Shown here: positions 1 to 10,247 of the stretch, one piece after another | Numbering within the stretch: the first letter of the stretch is position 1 | Layout of the letters: each line of letters begins with the position of its first letter | DNA from: an actinobacterium SCGC AAA028-A23 | GTDB taxonomy: Bacteria; Actinomycetota; Actinomycetes; Nanopelagicales; Nanopelagicaceae | Length of the DNA stretch: 44,146 nucleotides | Assembly: GCA_000378905.1 (NCBI GenBank) | Contig: KB900602.1 | Location: forward strand, 1 to 44,146 | Direction: 5' to 3' | Program-made: the position numbers and the translations under genes | The notes under the pieces: model-generated | Told to the model about the DNA's origin: nothing | Database searches by the model: none | Seen by the model: the letters and a program-made list of their open reading frames with translations, nothing else

Positions 1-1
1 T

Positions 2-172
2 TTGTTTGATGATGTTAAAGGTGATATTGAAAAAGCTTTGAGCAAGGCGGTCGCCGGTGGCTTCAATGGAACACATCAACTTTCTCAAGTAGTGCGCAAA
101 ACCATTGGCAGCTGGGTAGGGGAGGAACATCGTCGCAAGCCGATGATTATTCCGTTAGTAGTTGAGGTTTAA
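2..172 (+). CDS. rnj: Ribonuclease J, C-terminal fragment (gene cut by window start)
   Basis: The reading frame is open from base 2 to a TAA at 170-172 and encodes the last 56 residues. The tail ends RRKPMIIPLVVEV, which matches the conserved C-terminal end of actinobacterial RNase J (a metallo-beta-lactamase/beta-CASP ribonuclease that matures and degrades mRNA and rRNA). The position immediately before ftsK is the usual one in actinobacteria. The catalytic metallo-beta-lactamase part lies outside the window, so the call rests on the tail and synteny. Confidence 0.8.
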   Translation: MFDDVKGDIEKALSKAVAGGFNGTHQLSQVVRKTIGSWVGEEHRRKPMIIPLVVEV

Positions 173-254
173 GAGTTCTTTTTTCTTAACTTTCTTGCCA
201 AAGTGCGTGCCGATTAAGCCCAGCATTTAACTTATTCTTTAGGCTTATCTTCTT

Positions 255-2588
255 ATGGCAAAGAAAAAATCTGCAAAGAAACCCAATCTATTGGCGCCAG
301 TACTTCGAGGTATTGGTTGGCTTTGGCGTTTGATCGCAAAAACGCTAGGTGGAATGGTCAGATTTATTTTCCGGTCATCAAAGGAGCTAGACCCTGCACA
401 CCAAAGAGATGGAATCGCTTTTTTCCTTTTTATTCTCGCAATTGTCTCCGCGGCTGGAGTTTGGTTTGATCTAGATAATGTTTTAGGAAGAGCAACCTAT
501 GCATTCTTGTTTGGTGGCGTTGGAATGCTGGCAAATCTAATTCCAGTATTTTTCATTTTCTTTGCTTACCGATTATTTAAATCAACTGATGAAGCCCGGG
601 ATATTGGTCGAATTACAATTGGTACTCTGCTTATCATCACAAGCACGACATCCCTTGCCCATATCGTAAATGGTTCAACTGGAACAGGCGCAACCGCTAT
701 GCGAGAAGGTGGTGGCTGGATAGGGTTTGCAGCCTCATCAGGATTAATTGCATTAGTTACTGAAATATTGGCAATCCCAATCTTTATCTTAATTCTAATT
801 TTTGGATTATTAGTGATTACCAAAACCCCACTTTCAAAACTTTTCAGTCAAATTGCTACAGTTTTTAACTTAGGTAGATCTGGTATTAGTAATGCAAAGG
901 CAAAACGTGCTGAACGTTTGGTTGCAGAGGATTTTGAGGTTAGTGAAAGCCCGCCATTTGAAACTCCGTTGGTAAAAGACTTAGTGCAAGAGTTTGAACC
1001 GCAACAATTAGATTATGAGGTTGAGTTAGAGGATTTTGATGAAATTACTCAAGAGGTGGCTACTGCTAACAAGCCAGCTAAACATGAAAACACTAGACCT
1101 CAACAACTACTTCTTACTTCAGATACAAAGTATGAGCTTCCGCCAGCCGACATTCTTCGTGGTGGCCCTGCCGCAAAAGGTAAGTCAAAGGTAAATGAAA
1201 CTGTTGTTGCAGCACTTAAACAAGTTTTTGAACAATTTGATGTTGATGCTCAAGTAACTGGCTTTATGCGCGGACCTACTGTCACTAGGTATGAAGTTGA
1301 GCTAGGAAATGGTGTAAAGGTTGAAGCAATCTCTGCGCTTTCAAAAAATATTGCTTACGCTGTGGCAAGTGGTGAAATCAGAATACTTTCTCCAATCCCG
1401 GGTAAATCAGCGGTTGGGATTGAGATTCCAAATTCTGATCGAGAAATTGTTGCCCTAGGAGATGTACTTAGATCTTCTGTCTCTTCAAGTGATCCTCACC
1501 CAATGTTAATTGCTTTAGGTAAGGATGTTGAAGGATCTTTCCTATGTGCAAATCTTGCGAAGATGCCACATTTATTGGTTGCAGGTGCAACTGGTGCTGG
1601 TAAATCTTCGATGATCAATTCATTAGTTGTTTCTATTTTAATGCGTGCCACTCCTGATGAAGTGCGCCTGGTCATGATTGACCCAAAGCGGGTTGAGTTA
1701 ACAAATTATGAGGGAGTGCCACATTTAATTGCGCCAATCATCACCAATCCCAAAAAAGCTGCAGATGTCTTAGCTTGGGTAGTCCGTGAAATGGAGATGC
1801 GGTACGACGATTTATCTGTTTTTGGATTCAGACATATTGATGATTTTAATAAGGCGGTCAAAGCTGGAAAAGTTGTTTCACCAGCCGGAAGTGACCGAAC
1901 ATTAGAACCATATCCATATCTATTGGTAATTGTTGATGAGTTAGCAGATTTAATGATGGTTGCAGCACGTGAAGTAGAAGACTCAATCGTAAGAATCACT
2001 CAATTAGCAAGAGCGGCAGGAATCCATCTAGTCCTTGCAACTCAACGCCCAAGCGTTGACATCGTTACTGGTTTGATCAAAGCAAATGTGCCTTCCCGAT
2101 TATCTTTTGCAACAAGCAGTTTGGCTGATTCAAGAGTTATCTTGGATACACCAGGAGCAGAAAAATTAGTTGGCCAAGGTGATGGTCTCTTCTTACCAAT
2201 GGGCGCAAGTAAGGCTGTGCGAATTCAAGGAGCTTATGTTTCTGAACGTGAGATAGAGGCAGTAGTAAATCATGTGAAAAGCCAGCTGCAACCTGTTTAC
2301 AGAATTGATTTAAATGCACCAATAAAATCAAATGTCGTAGTAGATGATGTTGGCGATGACTTAGATCTACTTCTGCAAGCAGTTCAATTAGTAGTATCAA
2401 CTCAATTTGGTTCAACATCAATGTTGCAACGTAAATTAAGAGTTGGTTTTGCAAAAGCTGGTCGGCTAATGGATTTGATGGAAAGTCGAGGCATCGTTGG
2501 TCCAACTGAAGGATCAAAGGCGAGAACGGTTTTAATTAACGCAGAGCAAATGCCGGATGTATTGGAATCGATTAGGGGCAATCAGTAG
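255..2588 (+). CDS. ftsK: DNA translocase FtsK/SpoIIIE family
   Basis: 777 residues, full length for the actinobacterial form. The N-terminus is basic and followed by about four membrane segments (roughly residues 50-200), then an acidic linker (about 225-290). The motor domain has Walker A GATGAGKS at residues 444-451 and Walker [11 protein letters not shown] near 554-563. The C-terminal winged-helix gamma domain (about 710-777) is the part that reads KOPS-like polar DNA signals. FtsK sits at the division septum and pumps chromosome ends apart. It lies 82 bases after rnj, with no convincing Shine-Dalgarno before the ATG. No sign of damage. Confidence 0.96.
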   Translation: MAKKKSAKKPNLLAPVLRGIGWLWRLIAKTLGGMVRFIFRSSKELDPAHQRDGIAFFLFILAIVSAAGVWFDLDNVLGRATYAFLFGGVGMLANLIPVFFIFFAYRLFKSTDEARDIGRITIGTLLIITSTTSLAHIVNGSTGTGATAMREGGGWIGFAASSGLIALVTEILAIPIFILILIFGLLVITKTPLSKLFSQIATVFNLGRSGISNAKAKRAERLVAEDFEVSESPPFETPLVKDLVQEFEPQQLDYEVELEDFDEITQEVATANKPAKHENTRPQQLLLTSDTKYELPPADILRGGPAAKGKSKVNETVVAALKQVFEQFDVDAQVTGFMRGPTVTRYEVELGNGVKVEAISALSKNIAYAVASGEIRILSPIPGKSAVGIEIPNSDREIVALGDVLRSSVSSSDPHPMLIALGKDVEGSFLCANLAKMPHLLVAGATGAGKSSMINSLVVSILMRATPDEVRLVMIDPKRVELTNYEGVPHLIAPIITNPKKAADVLAWVVREMEMRYDDLSVFGFRHIDDFNKAVKAGKVVSPAGSDRTLEPYPYLLVIVDELADLMMVAAREVEDSIVRITQLARAAGIHLVLATQRPSVDIVTGLIKANVPSRLSFATSSLADSRVILDTPGAEKLVGQGDGLFLPMGASKAVRIQGAYVSEREIEAVVNHVKSQLQPVYRIDLNAPIKSNVVVDDVGDDLDLLLQAVQLVVSTQFGSTSMLQRKLRVGFAKAGRLMDLMESRGIVGPTEGSKARTVLINAEQMPDVLESIRGNQ

Positions 2589-2735
2589 TTCACTTGCAAG
2601 GGTGATTTGGCGGGTGAACCTGGTCTAGGGATTTAATTGAGCGCACTGTCCACCAAAATATCTTCAAAAAGAATTGTTTGAACACCCTCTTTAGTTCTAC
2701 CATTAAGCCTCCCCAGAGCAAGATTGGTAAGTTAA

Positions 2736-3470
2736 ATGGCAGAAAAATCATCGCTCCAACAGGCCCGCGAAGTTGCTGGTCTTTCTGTTGAGCAAATTGC
2801 CTCACTTACAAATATTCGTCCTGCTGTAATTAGAGATTTAGAAAATAACTTAGTGGAAGTTTGTGGTGGTATTGCATATGCCCGTGGCCATATCAGATCA
2901 ATCGTAAAAGTAATTAATCAGAAAACCCCTAAGTCAATTAATATCGATGCAGATTTATTGGTGGCGGAGATGGAGCAAAGCCAAGATCAAGACAACCGGC
3001 CGATGATTAATCGATTAGCAGAAAATAATGTTGCCGAAAAACCAAAGGAAAGAAAGCGGATGAAATTTGGCACGCTTGCCTCAATTTCTATCACAGCTTT
3101 AACTCTTACTTTCGTTGCACAGATTGCAATCGACAATGCTTCATCAGTTAAATCGGAATTGAATTCGGAAACATCTAAAGTCGCAAGTGTTGAACAGGAA
3201 CTTCCTGTGCAAGTAAATGGCGTGAATTTGGTTGTTACAGGTGTGAGTGGAAAAAGTTGGGTTGGATTAACTACCACCGATGGCGAGCAAATTTTTAACG
3301 GTCAGATATCTGCTGGTCAGGTTGCAACTTTTTCAGACCCTAACTTGATTCGGGCTGTGATTGGAAACGCTGGTGCAGTCAAATTAATTCTCAATGGTAA
3401 GGATTTAGGAGTGCCAGGGGCACAAGGTGAGGTGATTCGCTTAGATTTTGATGCGAATGGTCAGTTGTAG
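2736..3470 (+). CDS. RodZ-like helix-turn-helix membrane protein
   Basis: 244 residues. An N-terminal Cro/CI-type HTH (about residues 5-65, with [19 protein letters not shown]) is followed by a short linker, one membrane segment (about 110-130) and an extracytoplasmic beta-rich domain (about 150-240) of the RodZ C-terminal (DUF4115) type. RodZ-family proteins link cell-shape machinery to the membrane; in actinobacteria lacking MreB the role is unclear. The gene sits between ftsK and rimO, its usual place. A 147-base gap precedes it with no clear ribosome site. The domain layout is visible directly; the family name is well supported and the function is not. Confidence 0.82.
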   Translation: MAEKSSLQQAREVAGLSVEQIASLTNIRPAVIRDLENNLVEVCGGIAYARGHIRSIVKVINQKTPKSINIDADLLVAEMEQSQDQDNRPMINRLAENNVAEKPKERKRMKFGTLASISITALTLTFVAQIAIDNASSVKSELNSETSKVASVEQELPVQVNGVNLVVTGVSGKSWVGLTTTDGEQIFNGQISAGQVATFSDPNLIRAVIGNAGAVKLILNGKDLGVPGAQGEVIRLDFDANGQL

Positions 3471-3520
3471 TAGTTGTAAATAGAAGTTATGTAGGTCATG
3501 AGCGGTATCCTTACGCCATA

Positions 3521-4933
3521 GTGAGTTCAAACCTAATTAATGAGAAAAAACCACGCACCGTAGCGCTGGTTACATTGGGCTGTGCGCGAAATGAAACAGA
3601 TTCTGAAGAGTTAGCTGGCCGGTTGGCAGCAGATGGTTGGCAATTAGTTTCAGATCCAGCAAATGCTGAGATTGCAGTAATTAACACATGTGGGTTTATA
3701 GAAAGTGCCAAGAAGGATTCAATTGATGCATTAATCCAAGCCCATTCACTTAAATCTAATGGGGTTACAAAGGCTGTAGTGGCAGTGGGTTGTATGGCAG
3801 AGCGATACGGCAATGAGCTTGCTGAAGAGATGAGTGAGACAGATGCAATATTAAGTTTTGATGATTACAAAGATATTTCAACTCGGCTCAATACAATTCT
3901 TGATGGTGGGAAAATAACTCCGCATACGCCAAAAGATCGCCGCAGCCTACTTCCGATCGCTCCAGTTGATAGAGCTCAGGTGCGCGAGGAACGTAAGTTA
4001 GTTGAGGTAAATCCAATAGGAAGTGTGCTGCGCAAGCGTCTAGATAACGCGCCAATCGCACCACTTAAAATCGCTAGTGGTTGTGACCGACGATGTTCAT
4101 TTTGTGCAATTCCATACTTTCGGGGTTCATTCATCTCACGCAAGCCTGAAGAAATCATTGAAGAGGCAAAATGGCTGGCAGATAATGGGGTATCAGAGTT
4201 ATACCTAGTCAGTGAGAATACAACTTCATATGGCAAAGATTTTGGCGACCTTAAATTAATGGAAAAGCTTCTGCCGGAGCTTTCAAAGATAAGTGGTGTT
4301 GAGCGAATCCGACTTTCATACTTGCAACCAGCTGAAGTGCGTCCTTCTTTATTGCAAGCAATGATTTCAGTTGAGAAGGTAGTTCCATACTTTGACCTCT
4401 CCTTTCAACATGCAAATAGGGATCTTTTAAGAAGTATGCGCAGGTTTGGAGATGGAGAAAAATTTCTTCACTTAATCTCTCAAATCAGAGCGCTTTCACC
4501 AAATGCTGGCATCAGATCAAACTTCATTGTTGGTTTTCCTGGTGAAACTGATGCCCAGTTTATTGATTTAGTTGAATTTCTCTCACAAGCACAATTAGAT
4601 GCTATTGGAGTTTTCGGATACTCAGATGAGGATAACACCGAAGCTTTATCATTAAATGGAAAAGTCTCACCTGAGGTAATTTCAGAGCGAGCAGAGGAGC
4701 TTTCAACCTTAGTTGATGAGTTAATTACTCAAAGATCAGAGATGCGAATTGGTGAGCAGATTAGAGTTTTAATTGAGGATGAGGCAGAACAAGAGGGAAG
4801 AGCTGAGCATCAAGGACCAGATGTGGATGGATCTACTTTTATTAAATCTAGAAATAAATATCGCGTTGGTGAGTATGTAAATGCTGTAGTTAGTGATGTA
4901 GAAGGCGTTGATCTGATTGCACAGGTAATATGA
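3521..4933 (+). CDS. rimO: Ribosomal protein uS12 methylthiotransferase RimO
   Basis: 470 residues from a GTG start. The N-terminal methylthiotransferase domain carries three cluster cysteines, C21 ([10 protein letters not shown]), C57 (NTCGF) and C91 (VGCM). The radical-SAM motif CDRRCSFC has C188, C192 and C195, and a TRAM RNA-binding domain ends the protein (about 400-470). RimO adds a methylthio group to a conserved aspartate of ribosomal protein uS12. SxxETDSEEL in the first motif and synteny with pgsA/cinA separate it from the paralog miaB at 8811. A TATCCT box ends 9 bases before the GTG, so the transcript may be nearly leaderless. Its stop overlaps the next start by 4 bases. Confidence 0.95.
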   Translation: MSSNLINEKKPRTVALVTLGCARNETDSEELAGRLAADGWQLVSDPANAEIAVINTCGFIESAKKDSIDALIQAHSLKSNGVTKAVVAVGCMAERYGNELAEEMSETDAILSFDDYKDISTRLNTILDGGKITPHTPKDRRSLLPIAPVDRAQVREERKLVEVNPIGSVLRKRLDNAPIAPLKIASGCDRRCSFCAIPYFRGSFISRKPEEIIEEAKWLADNGVSELYLVSENTTSYGKDFGDLKLMEKLLPELSKISGVERIRLSYLQPAEVRPSLLQAMISVEKVVPYFDLSFQHANRDLLRSMRRFGDGEKFLHLISQIRALSPNAGIRSNFIVGFPGETDAQFIDLVEFLSQAQLDAIGVFGYSDEDNTEALSLNGKVSPEVISERAEELSTLVDELITQRSEMRIGEQIRVLIEDEAEQEGRAEHQGPDVDGSTFIKSRNKYRVGEYVNAVVSDVEGVDLIAQVI

Positions 4934-5472
4934 AAAAAGTAGAGCGGCCTAACCTTCCCAATTCACTCACAATTTTTAGAATTATTGCTCTGCCTTTCTG
5001 CGCCTACGCTCTATTTAAAAATGGTGGCGATGATGATACCTGGCGAATCATCGCATTTACTTTATTTTTTATAGTAGGCCTTAGTGATGTGCTTGATGGA
5101 AAGATAGCCAGAGATAGAAATCAGATTACTGAGTTTGGAAAATTACTCGATCCAATTGCAGATAAGGCGATGTTGGCAACGGCAACAATTGGTGCCTCAA
5201 TTCTAGGATTTTTGCCTTGGGCAATCACAATCATTTTCTTGATCAGAGAGGTTGCGGTAACAATTTTAAGATTTGCAGTAATCAAAAAAGGAGTGATCCC
5301 AGCCAGCAAGGGCGGCAAGCTAAAGACTTTTTTCCAAAACTTTGGGGTAGGTTTTTATATCCTTCCTCTTCCTACTTACCTAGATTTACCTAGAGATATA
5401 TTCATGGCAGCTGCAGTGATATTAACGATCTCAACCGGGGTTGATTACTTCAGAAAGGCATTAAAGAGGTGA
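4930..5472 (+). CDS. pgsA: CDP-diacylglycerol-glycerol-3-phosphate 3-phosphatidyltransferase (PgsA type)
   Basis: 180 residues, an integral membrane CDP-alcohol phosphatidyltransferase. The complete catalytic signature D-G-x2-A-R-x8-G-x3-D-x3-D is present as [19 protein letters not shown] plus PIAD, around residues 56-78. PgsA makes phosphatidylglycerophosphate, the first committed step to phosphatidylglycerol and cardiolipin. The ATG overlaps the rimO stop (ATGA) and the next gene overlaps its stop (GTGA), so rimO-pgsA-cinA-clgR should be one transcript. The exact alcohol substrate cannot be read from sequence alone, but this genomic position is the usual one for PgsA. Confidence 0.9.
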   Translation: MKKVERPNLPNSLTIFRIIALPFCAYALFKNGGDDDTWRIIAFTLFFIVGLSDVLDGKIARDRNQITEFGKLLDPIADKAMLATATIGASILGFLPWAITIIFLIREVAVTILRFAVIKKGVIPASKGGKLKTFFQNFGVGFYILPLPTYLDLPRDIFMAAAVILTISTGVDYFRKALKR

Positions 5473-5945
5473 GTAACCAAGTAATCTCTAAATCAATAAT
5501 TAAGCTTCTTAGTAAGAAGAAATTAACCTTATCTGTTGCTGAGTCGGTAACAGCAGGAGCGCTAGCAGCTGAGTTAACAAGCATTGCAGGTGCTTCAAAG
5601 GTTTTTGTAGGGGGAGTCATTGCATATTCAGATCAAGTAAAGATCACTGAGTTAAAGGTTAAGAAAAATGATTTAAGTAAACACACCGCAGTTTCAGAGC
5701 AGGTGGCAATTGCAATGGCAATTGGTGCGCGCGAGAGGTTTAATAGTGATATTGCAATTTCAACTACTGGAGTTGCCGGGCCTGGCAGAGCTTATGGACA
5801 AAAGGCAGGAACTGCCTGGGTTGGGGTGGCGAGCAAAAAAGAGTGCTTTGCCGTAGCTTTATCCCTTACTGGCGATCGAGAAACGATCCGCCACGCGATT
5901 ATTACCAGTGCATTGGCATCCCTAGAGCGTATTCTTAAGCCGTGA
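5469..5945 (+). CDS. cinA: CinA C-terminal domain protein / NMN amidohydrolase (PncC type)
   Basis: 158 residues from a GTG start that overlaps the pgsA stop. It contains only the CinA C-terminal amidohydrolase domain, with [16 protein letters not shown] near residue 24 and [10 protein letters not shown] near residue 100. This stand-alone domain hydrolyses nicotinamide mononucleotide to nicotinate mononucleotide in pyridine nucleotide recycling. The N-terminal CinA/MoaB-like domain of longer homologues is absent, as is normal in actinobacteria. The historical competence name should not be over-read here. Confidence 0.9.
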   Translation: MSNQVISKSIIKLLSKKKLTLSVAESVTAGALAAELTSIAGASKVFVGGVIAYSDQVKITELKVKKNDLSKHTAVSEQVAIAMAIGARERFNSDIAISTTGVAGPGRAYGQKAGTAWVGVASKKECFAVALSLTGDRETIRHAIITSALASLERILKP

Positions 5946-6226
5946 TACTTCTACGCACCCACATTGGAAGCGCTCTGCGCGCTGCCCGAATTGAACAAGG
6001 ACGCACCCTTAGAGATGTTGCTAAGAGCGCCCGTGTTTCATTGGGCTATCTTTCTGAGGTTGAGCGCGGACAAAAAGAAGCATCAAGTGAATTATTAAAT
6101 GCTATTTGCTCAGCCCTTGATCTATCGCTTTCCACAATCTTGGTTGATGTTGCCACTGTGGTTAAAACCCACGAATCCCCAGTACTAACAATCTCGACTT
6201 TGCAAGTGGTAGAGACCGCAGCTTAA
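5942..6226 (+). CDS. clgR: ClgR-type XRE transcriptional regulator
   Basis: 94 residues starting at a GTG that overlaps the cinA stop. A single Cro/CI helix-turn-helix fills residues about 10-65 ([20 protein letters not shown] followed by VERGQKEAS). This sequence and the place after cinA match ClgR, the actinobacterial activator of clp protease and related stress genes. The tail after the HTH is short and ends ETAA; in other actinobacteria the C-terminal end is a protease recognition signal, and the terminal alanines would fit rapid turnover, which is inference. Confidence 0.87.
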   Translation: MILLRTHIGSALRAARIEQGRTLRDVAKSARVSLGYLSEVERGQKEASSELLNAICSALDLSLSTILVDVATVVKTHESPVLTISTLQVVETAA

Positions 6227-6227
6227 G

Positions 6228-6770
6228 TTGTCTGCCCAGCCGGCGCTGGCGCCATACGCCCGCCAAACATCTGTTAGTAACAAATCTCGAATAGCAATCT
6301 TCAATGGTGCTAAATCTGTAATTTGCGAGGTTGGAAATTACCAATCAAATATCGCTGAAATAGCACTTAGGGCGCAAGTCTCTAAGGCAACTATTTATAA
6401 TCAATTTGCTGACAAGGCTGAGATGATGGAGTGTTTGGTTGAGTATGAGGTTGAAAGATTAACTCAAGTAGCACTCGCAGCCTCATCCCGCGAAGAAGCG
6501 CTGTATTTGTTATCTACTCATATTAGCCAAGATCTAGCTCTTAGAAAATTAGTTGAATCTGATCCTCTAGATATTGCAAAACTGGTCACAATATCCACCC
6601 ACCCAACTTGGGTATTAGTCCACCAAGGCATTGCCAAGGTTTTTGGAGCAGATTCAGCTGTTTGCGGTGTAATTCTTAGGTGGTTAATTGGCCAGATACC
6701 TTCACCAATAACTGAGGATGAGTCCCGTACCCAATCCAAGCGCTTAGCAAGTACTTTGTTTCATAATTAA
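6228..6770 (+). CDS. TetR-family transcriptional regulator
   Basis: 180 residues from a TTG start one base after clgR. The N-terminal TetR HTH is clear (about residues 18-65): SRIAIFNGAKSVICEVGNY, then IAEIALRAQVSKATIYNQF and a recognition-helix end at F-x-DKAEM. The C-terminal ligand-binding part is helical and shows no recognisable ligand motif. The DNA-binding motif STHPTW-like segment is not part of the HTH. No target gene can be named; the gene is co-directional with clgR and probably cotranscribed. An N-terminal arm of about 15 residues precedes the HTH, so a later start is possible. Confidence 0.8.
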   Translation: MSAQPALAPYARQTSVSNKSRIAIFNGAKSVICEVGNYQSNIAEIALRAQVSKATIYNQFADKAEMMECLVEYEVERLTQVALAASSREEALYLLSTHISQDLALRKLVESDPLDIAKLVTISTHPTWVLVHQGIAKVFGADSAVCGVILRWLIGQIPSPITEDESRTQSKRLASTLFHN

Positions 6771-6790
6771 TTTAGATTCTAAAGTTTGTT

Positions 6791-6982
6791 ATGCGCATCT
6801 CCGAGCTTCGCAATCGAATAGCTGAATACTTCCCAGATCCAGATACCTATTCCAGGGATATCATCCACTCAGAGTTGGGTGGGATTAGCGTTAACTCAGC
6901 TATTGAAATTGGCATGGAGCCGGATGAGATTTGGAAGGCGGTCATCCGCCATAACCCCTCGATGCCGGACCGATACCGATAA
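6791..6982 (+). CDS. DUF3046 family protein
   Basis: 63 residues, the full length of this small actinobacterial family. The sequence begins MRISELRNRIAEYFPD and ends KAVIRHNPSMPDRYR, with a central GxxSVNSAIEIGMEPDEIW region, all typical of DUF3046. It is consistently found immediately upstream of recA in actinobacteria. Function is unknown. The protein is small and soluble, with no membrane segment or metal-binding motif visible. Confidence 0.9.
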   Translation: MRISELRNRIAEYFPDPDTYSRDIIHSELGGISVNSAIEIGMEPDEIWKAVIRHNPSMPDRYR

Positions 6983-7010
6983 CGGCGTGTCTTAGCCCAA
7001 AATTACCTCT

Positions 7011-7026
7011 TCGAACAGTTGTTCGA
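7011..7026. promoter_or_regulatory. LexA-binding SOS box upstream of recA
   Basis: TCGAACAGTTGTTCGA is a palindrome with arms TCGAAC and GTTCGA around a 4-base centre. It matches the known actinobacterial LexA operator form TCGAAC-N4-GTTCGA exactly. It lies 160 bases upstream of the chosen recA start, so recA (and recX behind it) should be LexA-repressed and DNA-damage inducible. No second copy was seen elsewhere in the window. Confidence 0.9.
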
Positions 7027-7186
7027 TACACTTATCCTGCCCAACCAGAGCGGTTCCACAGTTCCGCTGGCCAACCGAGCCAGCCGTCAGTGATGTTCCG
7101 TACCTTCTGGACCGAACAATATGACCTCGCCTTAGGAGTTGAAAAACCTAGAGCTGGTCAAGGAGATGAAAGGAAACAAATCAACT
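7027..7186 (+). other. GC-rich recA leader region
   Basis: About 160 bases lie between the SOS box and the recA start. The part 7035-7110 is distinctly richer in G and C than the surrounding genes and contains a short inverted repeat AGCGG/CCGCT (around 7047-7067) and a near direct repeat CCAACC(A)GAGC. A 36-codon ORF (7093-7203) with an ATG overlaps the recA start in another frame. No known RNA family was recognised. A TTG at 7139 would extend RecA by 16 residues. Confidence 0.45.
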
Positions 7187-8281
7187 ATGGCCTCTGCAAA
7201 TAGAGAACCACAAGAAGATAAAAAAGAAGATAAACGATCTAGCGATCGTGCTAAATCCCTAGATACCGCCCTTGCCCAAATCGAGCGTCAGTTCGGTAAA
7301 GGATCGGTAATGAAAATGGGAGATCGCAAAGCTGTTGTGATGGAGGTAATCCCAACTGGTTCAGTTGCATTAGATATTGCTCTTGGCGTCGGTGGTTTAC
7401 CACGCGGTCGAGTAGTTGAGATCTACGGTCCAGAGTCATCAGGTAAAACAACTGTGGCTTTGCATGCAATTGCTAATGCTCAAAAAGCTGGCGGCATTGC
7501 TGCATTTATTGATGCTGAGCATGCACTAGATCCAGAGTATGCAAAGAAACTTGGCGTTGATATTGATGCCCTTCTAGTTTCACAACCAGATACCGGTGAA
7601 CAGGCACTTGAAATTATGGATATGTTAGTCAGATCAGGTGCGATTGATATTGTCGTAGTTGACTCAGTTGCAGCATTGGTTCCAAGAGCTGAAATTGAAG
7701 GCGAGATGGGTGACTCACATATGGGTCTACAAGCTCGTTTGATGTCACAAGCACTTCGAAAAATGACCGGTGCATTGCATCAATCAAATACCACTGCGAT
7801 ATTTATTAACCAGTTGCGCGATAAAATTGGTGTTTTCTTTGGTTCACCAGAGACAACTACAGGTGGAAAAGCGCTTAAGTTCTATGCATCTATTCGTATG
7901 GATGTTCGCAGAATTGAAACTTTAAAGGATGGTCAAGAGGCGGTTGGTAATAGAACCCGCGTCAAGATTGTTAAGAACAAGGTTGCTCCACCATTTAAGC
8001 AAGCAGAGTTTGACATTATCTACGGCGTTGGAATTAGCCGTGAGGGATCTTTAATTGATCTTGGTGTTGAAGCTGGAATTGTTAAGAAATCTGGCGCTTG
8101 GTTTACCTACGAAGGTGATCAACTAGGTCAAGGTAAAGAGAATGCTCGTGCATTCTTGATTGATAACCCAGATCTAGCCAATGATATTGAGACCAAAATT
8201 CGAGCATCATATGTTCCAGCCGAGATCGACCCTGCATTAGTTGCAGCAGTTGATGAGGCCACAGCTGATGTTGAGTTCTAA
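7187..8281 (+). CDS. recA: Recombinase RecA
   Basis: 364 residues from the ATG at 7187, which gives an N-terminus MASANREPQ and has AGGAAA 10 bases upstream. A TTG at 7139 in the same frame is less likely because its purine-rich site touches the start codon. The protein has the canonical [14 protein letters not shown] segment, Walker A GPESSGKT, the DNA-binding loop regions including [20 protein letters not shown], and an acidic C-terminus. RecA forms the strand-exchange filament and triggers LexA self-cleavage. It is uninterrupted by an intein. Controlled by the SOS box at 7011-7026. Confidence 0.98.
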   Translation: MASANREPQEDKKEDKRSSDRAKSLDTALAQIERQFGKGSVMKMGDRKAVVMEVIPTGSVALDIALGVGGLPRGRVVEIYGPESSGKTTVALHAIANAQKAGGIAAFIDAEHALDPEYAKKLGVDIDALLVSQPDTGEQALEIMDMLVRSGAIDIVVVDSVAALVPRAEIEGEMGDSHMGLQARLMSQALRKMTGALHQSNTTAIFINQLRDKIGVFFGSPETTTGGKALKFYASIRMDVRRIETLKDGQEAVGNRTRVKIVKNKVAPPFKQAEFDIIYGVGISREGSLIDLGVEAGIVKKSGAWFTYEGDQLGQGKENARAFLIDNPDLANDIETKIRASYVPAEIDPALVAAVDEATADVEF

Positions 8282-8304
8282 TCTCTAAGTCATTCAAAAA
8301 TACC

Positions 8305-8793
8305 TTGAAGAAATCACAAGAGGTAGTAGCCGATCCCTACTCCGAGGCGATGTCGATTGCGTTGTTCGCACTTGCACCGCGCGCAAAGAGTAGGGATGAG
8401 CTATTTAAGCAATTATTAAAGCGCGGGGTGGAGTCTGAAACTGCAAATGCTGTTTTGGATTCACTGGAGTTGCAAGGGCTTTTAAATGATCTTGAGTTTG
8501 CAAAATTGTGGAGTGAATCAAGGCAGCGCAGTAAGAAGTTAAGTAAGCGGGTAATTGCAACTGAGTTGCGTGGCAAGGGAGTCGCGCAAGACATTATTAC
8601 TGAGGTAATTGAAGAAATCGATGATGAAACTGAGTACGCCCAAGCATTCCTGCTTGCTGAGCGAAAATATCGATCTATCTCTCATTTAGATCCTGAGGTT
8701 TCATATCGCCGGATCTCAGCATTATTGGCCCGTAAAGGTTATGGCCATGGGCTTTGCGCAAGAATTATGCGGGAGTTAACTGGCGTTAATTAG
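8305..8793 (+). CDS. recX: Regulatory protein RecX
   Basis: 162 residues from a TTG start 23 bases after recA, so probably cotranscribed with it. The RecX three-helix repeats are visible: [20 protein letters not shown] near the N-terminus, then [14 protein letters not shown], and a final repeat ending [14 protein letters not shown]. RecX binds the RecA filament and limits its extension. Length is normal for actinobacteria. The TTG start is the least certain part. Confidence 0.92.
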   Translation: MKKSQEVVADPYSEAMSIALFALAPRAKSRDELFKQLLKRGVESETANAVLDSLELQGLLNDLEFAKLWSESRQRSKKLSKRVIATELRGKGVAQDIITEVIEEIDDETEYAQAFLLAERKYRSISHLDPEVSYRRISALLARKGYGHGLCARIMRELTGVN

Positions 8794-8797
8794 CAAG

Positions 8798-8803
8798 TAG
8801 AAT
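8798..8803 (+). promoter_or_regulatory. Candidate leaderless promoter -10 box for miaB
   Basis: TAGAAT lies 7 bases before the miaB ATG (8811) and 4 bases after the recX stop. The expected transcription start would fall on or next to the start codon, giving a leaderless mRNA. No clear -35 box is visible. The same TAGAAT spacing occurs before phoH and the plsC-type gene. Confidence 0.5.
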
Positions 8804-8810
8804 TAGCCAT

Positions 8811-10247
8811 ATGCCTACTTTCGTGGTTGAGACTTACGGCTGCCAGATGAATGTTCATGACTCTGAACGAATTTCAGGTCTGCTAATTGATGCTGGCTAC
8901 ACCCAAGCTTTGGCCGATTCACAACCTGATCTTGTTGTTTTCAATACCTGCGCAGTAAGAGAAAATGCTGATAATAAATTGTATGGAAACCTATCCTTCT
9001 TAGCACCTCGCAAAAAAAGTGATCCAAACTTTCAAATCGCAGTTGGTGGATGCATGGCGCAAAAGGATCAAGATGCGATTATTAAGCGCGCTCCTTATGT
9101 TGATGTAGTTTTTGGAACACATAACATTGGCTCGCTGCCCATACTCTTAGAGCGAGCTCGAATCGAAGAAGCATCTCAGGTTGAAATAAAAGAATCACTA
9201 GAACATTTCCCCTCTACTTTGCCGGTTAAGCGAGACTCAGCATTTTCTGCCTGGGTATCTGTCTCAGTTGGCTGCAATAACACCTGCACATTTTGCATAG
9301 TTCCCCAATTGCGCGGAATCGAAAAAGATCGCAGCATGGATGAAATTATGAAAGAGGTTCGGGCGTTAGTTGATCAAGGTGTTATTGAAATTACCTTACT
9401 TGGCCAAAATGTGAATGCCTATGGTGTTGATTTTGGCGACCGCGGCGCCTTTGCCAAATTACTTCGTGAGTGCGGAAAGGTGGATGGTTTAGAAAGAGTT
9501 CGCTTCATGTCGCCTCATCCACGAGATTTTACCGATGATGTAATTGATGCGATGGCACAAACTAAAAATGTGATGCCACACCTGCATATGCCACTTCAGT
9601 CTGGCAGTGACCAGATCCTGCAAGCAATGCGCCGTTCATATCGCAGAGATCGATACCTAGGAATAATTCAAAAAGTTAAATCTGCAATTCCAAATGCGGC
9701 AATTACTACCGACATAATTGTTGGATTTCCAGGTGAGACTGATCATGATTTTGAACAAACCATTGATTTAGTTAAAGAGGTGAAATTCTCCGCCGCATAC
9801 ACATTCCAGTACTCAAAGCGACCTGGAACTCCTGCTGCAACCATGGCAAATCAAGTATCAGATGAGGTAATGGCAGCTCGCTATAACCAATTACATAAGA
9901 TCCAGCAGGAGATATCAAAGAGTGAGAATGAGAAACTAATTGGTCAAAATATTGAGCTACTAGTTTCTAGTAATGAAGGTCGACATGATGTTAATGAAAA
10001 CCGAATGAATGGACGAAGTAAGGATTTCCGATTAACCCATTTTGATAACTCAGCAAAGTTGGCAAGACCTGGGGATTTGGTTCAGGTCAAAGTTGTTGAA
10101 GCTTATGCAAACCACATTGTTGCCTCATCTCCAATATCTGTTAAGAAAACTAAAGGAGCGGATGCGCATGCTGCCTGGGTTTCTGAAAATGGTGATAAGC
10201 GAATTTTGCTTGGGATTCCGACATTAGCCTCACTTAAATCTTTATGA
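8811..10247 (+). CDS. miaB: tRNA-2-methylthio-N6-dimethylallyladenosine synthase MiaB
   Basis: 478 residues. The N-terminal cluster cysteines are C11 ([12 protein letters not shown]), C46 (NTCAVRE) and C81 (GGCMAQ), the radical-SAM motif CNNTCTFC has C155, C159 and C162, and a C-terminal TRAM domain follows. It methylthiolates i6A37 of tRNAs reading UNN codons. Its substrate is made by the next gene, miaA, whose ATG overlaps its stop. [12 protein letters not shown] distinguishes it from rimO at 3521. Confidence 0.96.
   Translation: MPTFVVETYGCQMNVHDSERISGLLIDAGYTQALADSQPDLVVFNTCAVRENADNKLYGNLSFLAPRKKSDPNFQIAVGGCMAQKDQDAIIKRAPYVDVVFGTHNIGSLPILLERARIEEASQVEIKESLEHFPSTLPVKRDSAFSAWVSVSVGCNNTCTFCIVPQLRGIEKDRSMDEIMKEVRALVDQGVIEITLLGQNVNAYGVDFGDRGAFAKLLRECGKVDGLERVRFMSPHPRDFTDDVIDAMAQTKNVMPHLHMPLQSGSDQILQAMRRSYRRDRYLGIIQKVKSAIPNAAITTDIIVGFPGETDHDFEQTIDLVKEVKFSAAYTFQYSKRPGTPAATMANQVSDEVMAARYNQLHKIQQEISKSENEKLIGQNIELLVSSNEGRHDVNENRMNGRSKDFRLTHFDNSAKLARPGDLVQVKVVEAYANHIVASSPISVKKTKGADAHAAWVSENGDKRILLGIPTLASLKSL

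Noticed and set aside
2137-2517. 126-codon open frame on the minus strand inside ftsK
   Set aside because: Leu/Gln-rich shadow of the ftsK C-terminal coding region; no independent support.
7139-7186. Extended RecA start at TTG 7139
   Set aside because: The purine-rich site touches the TTG with no spacing and the extra 16 residues are not typical of RecA; the ATG at 7187 has a well-spaced AGGAAA.
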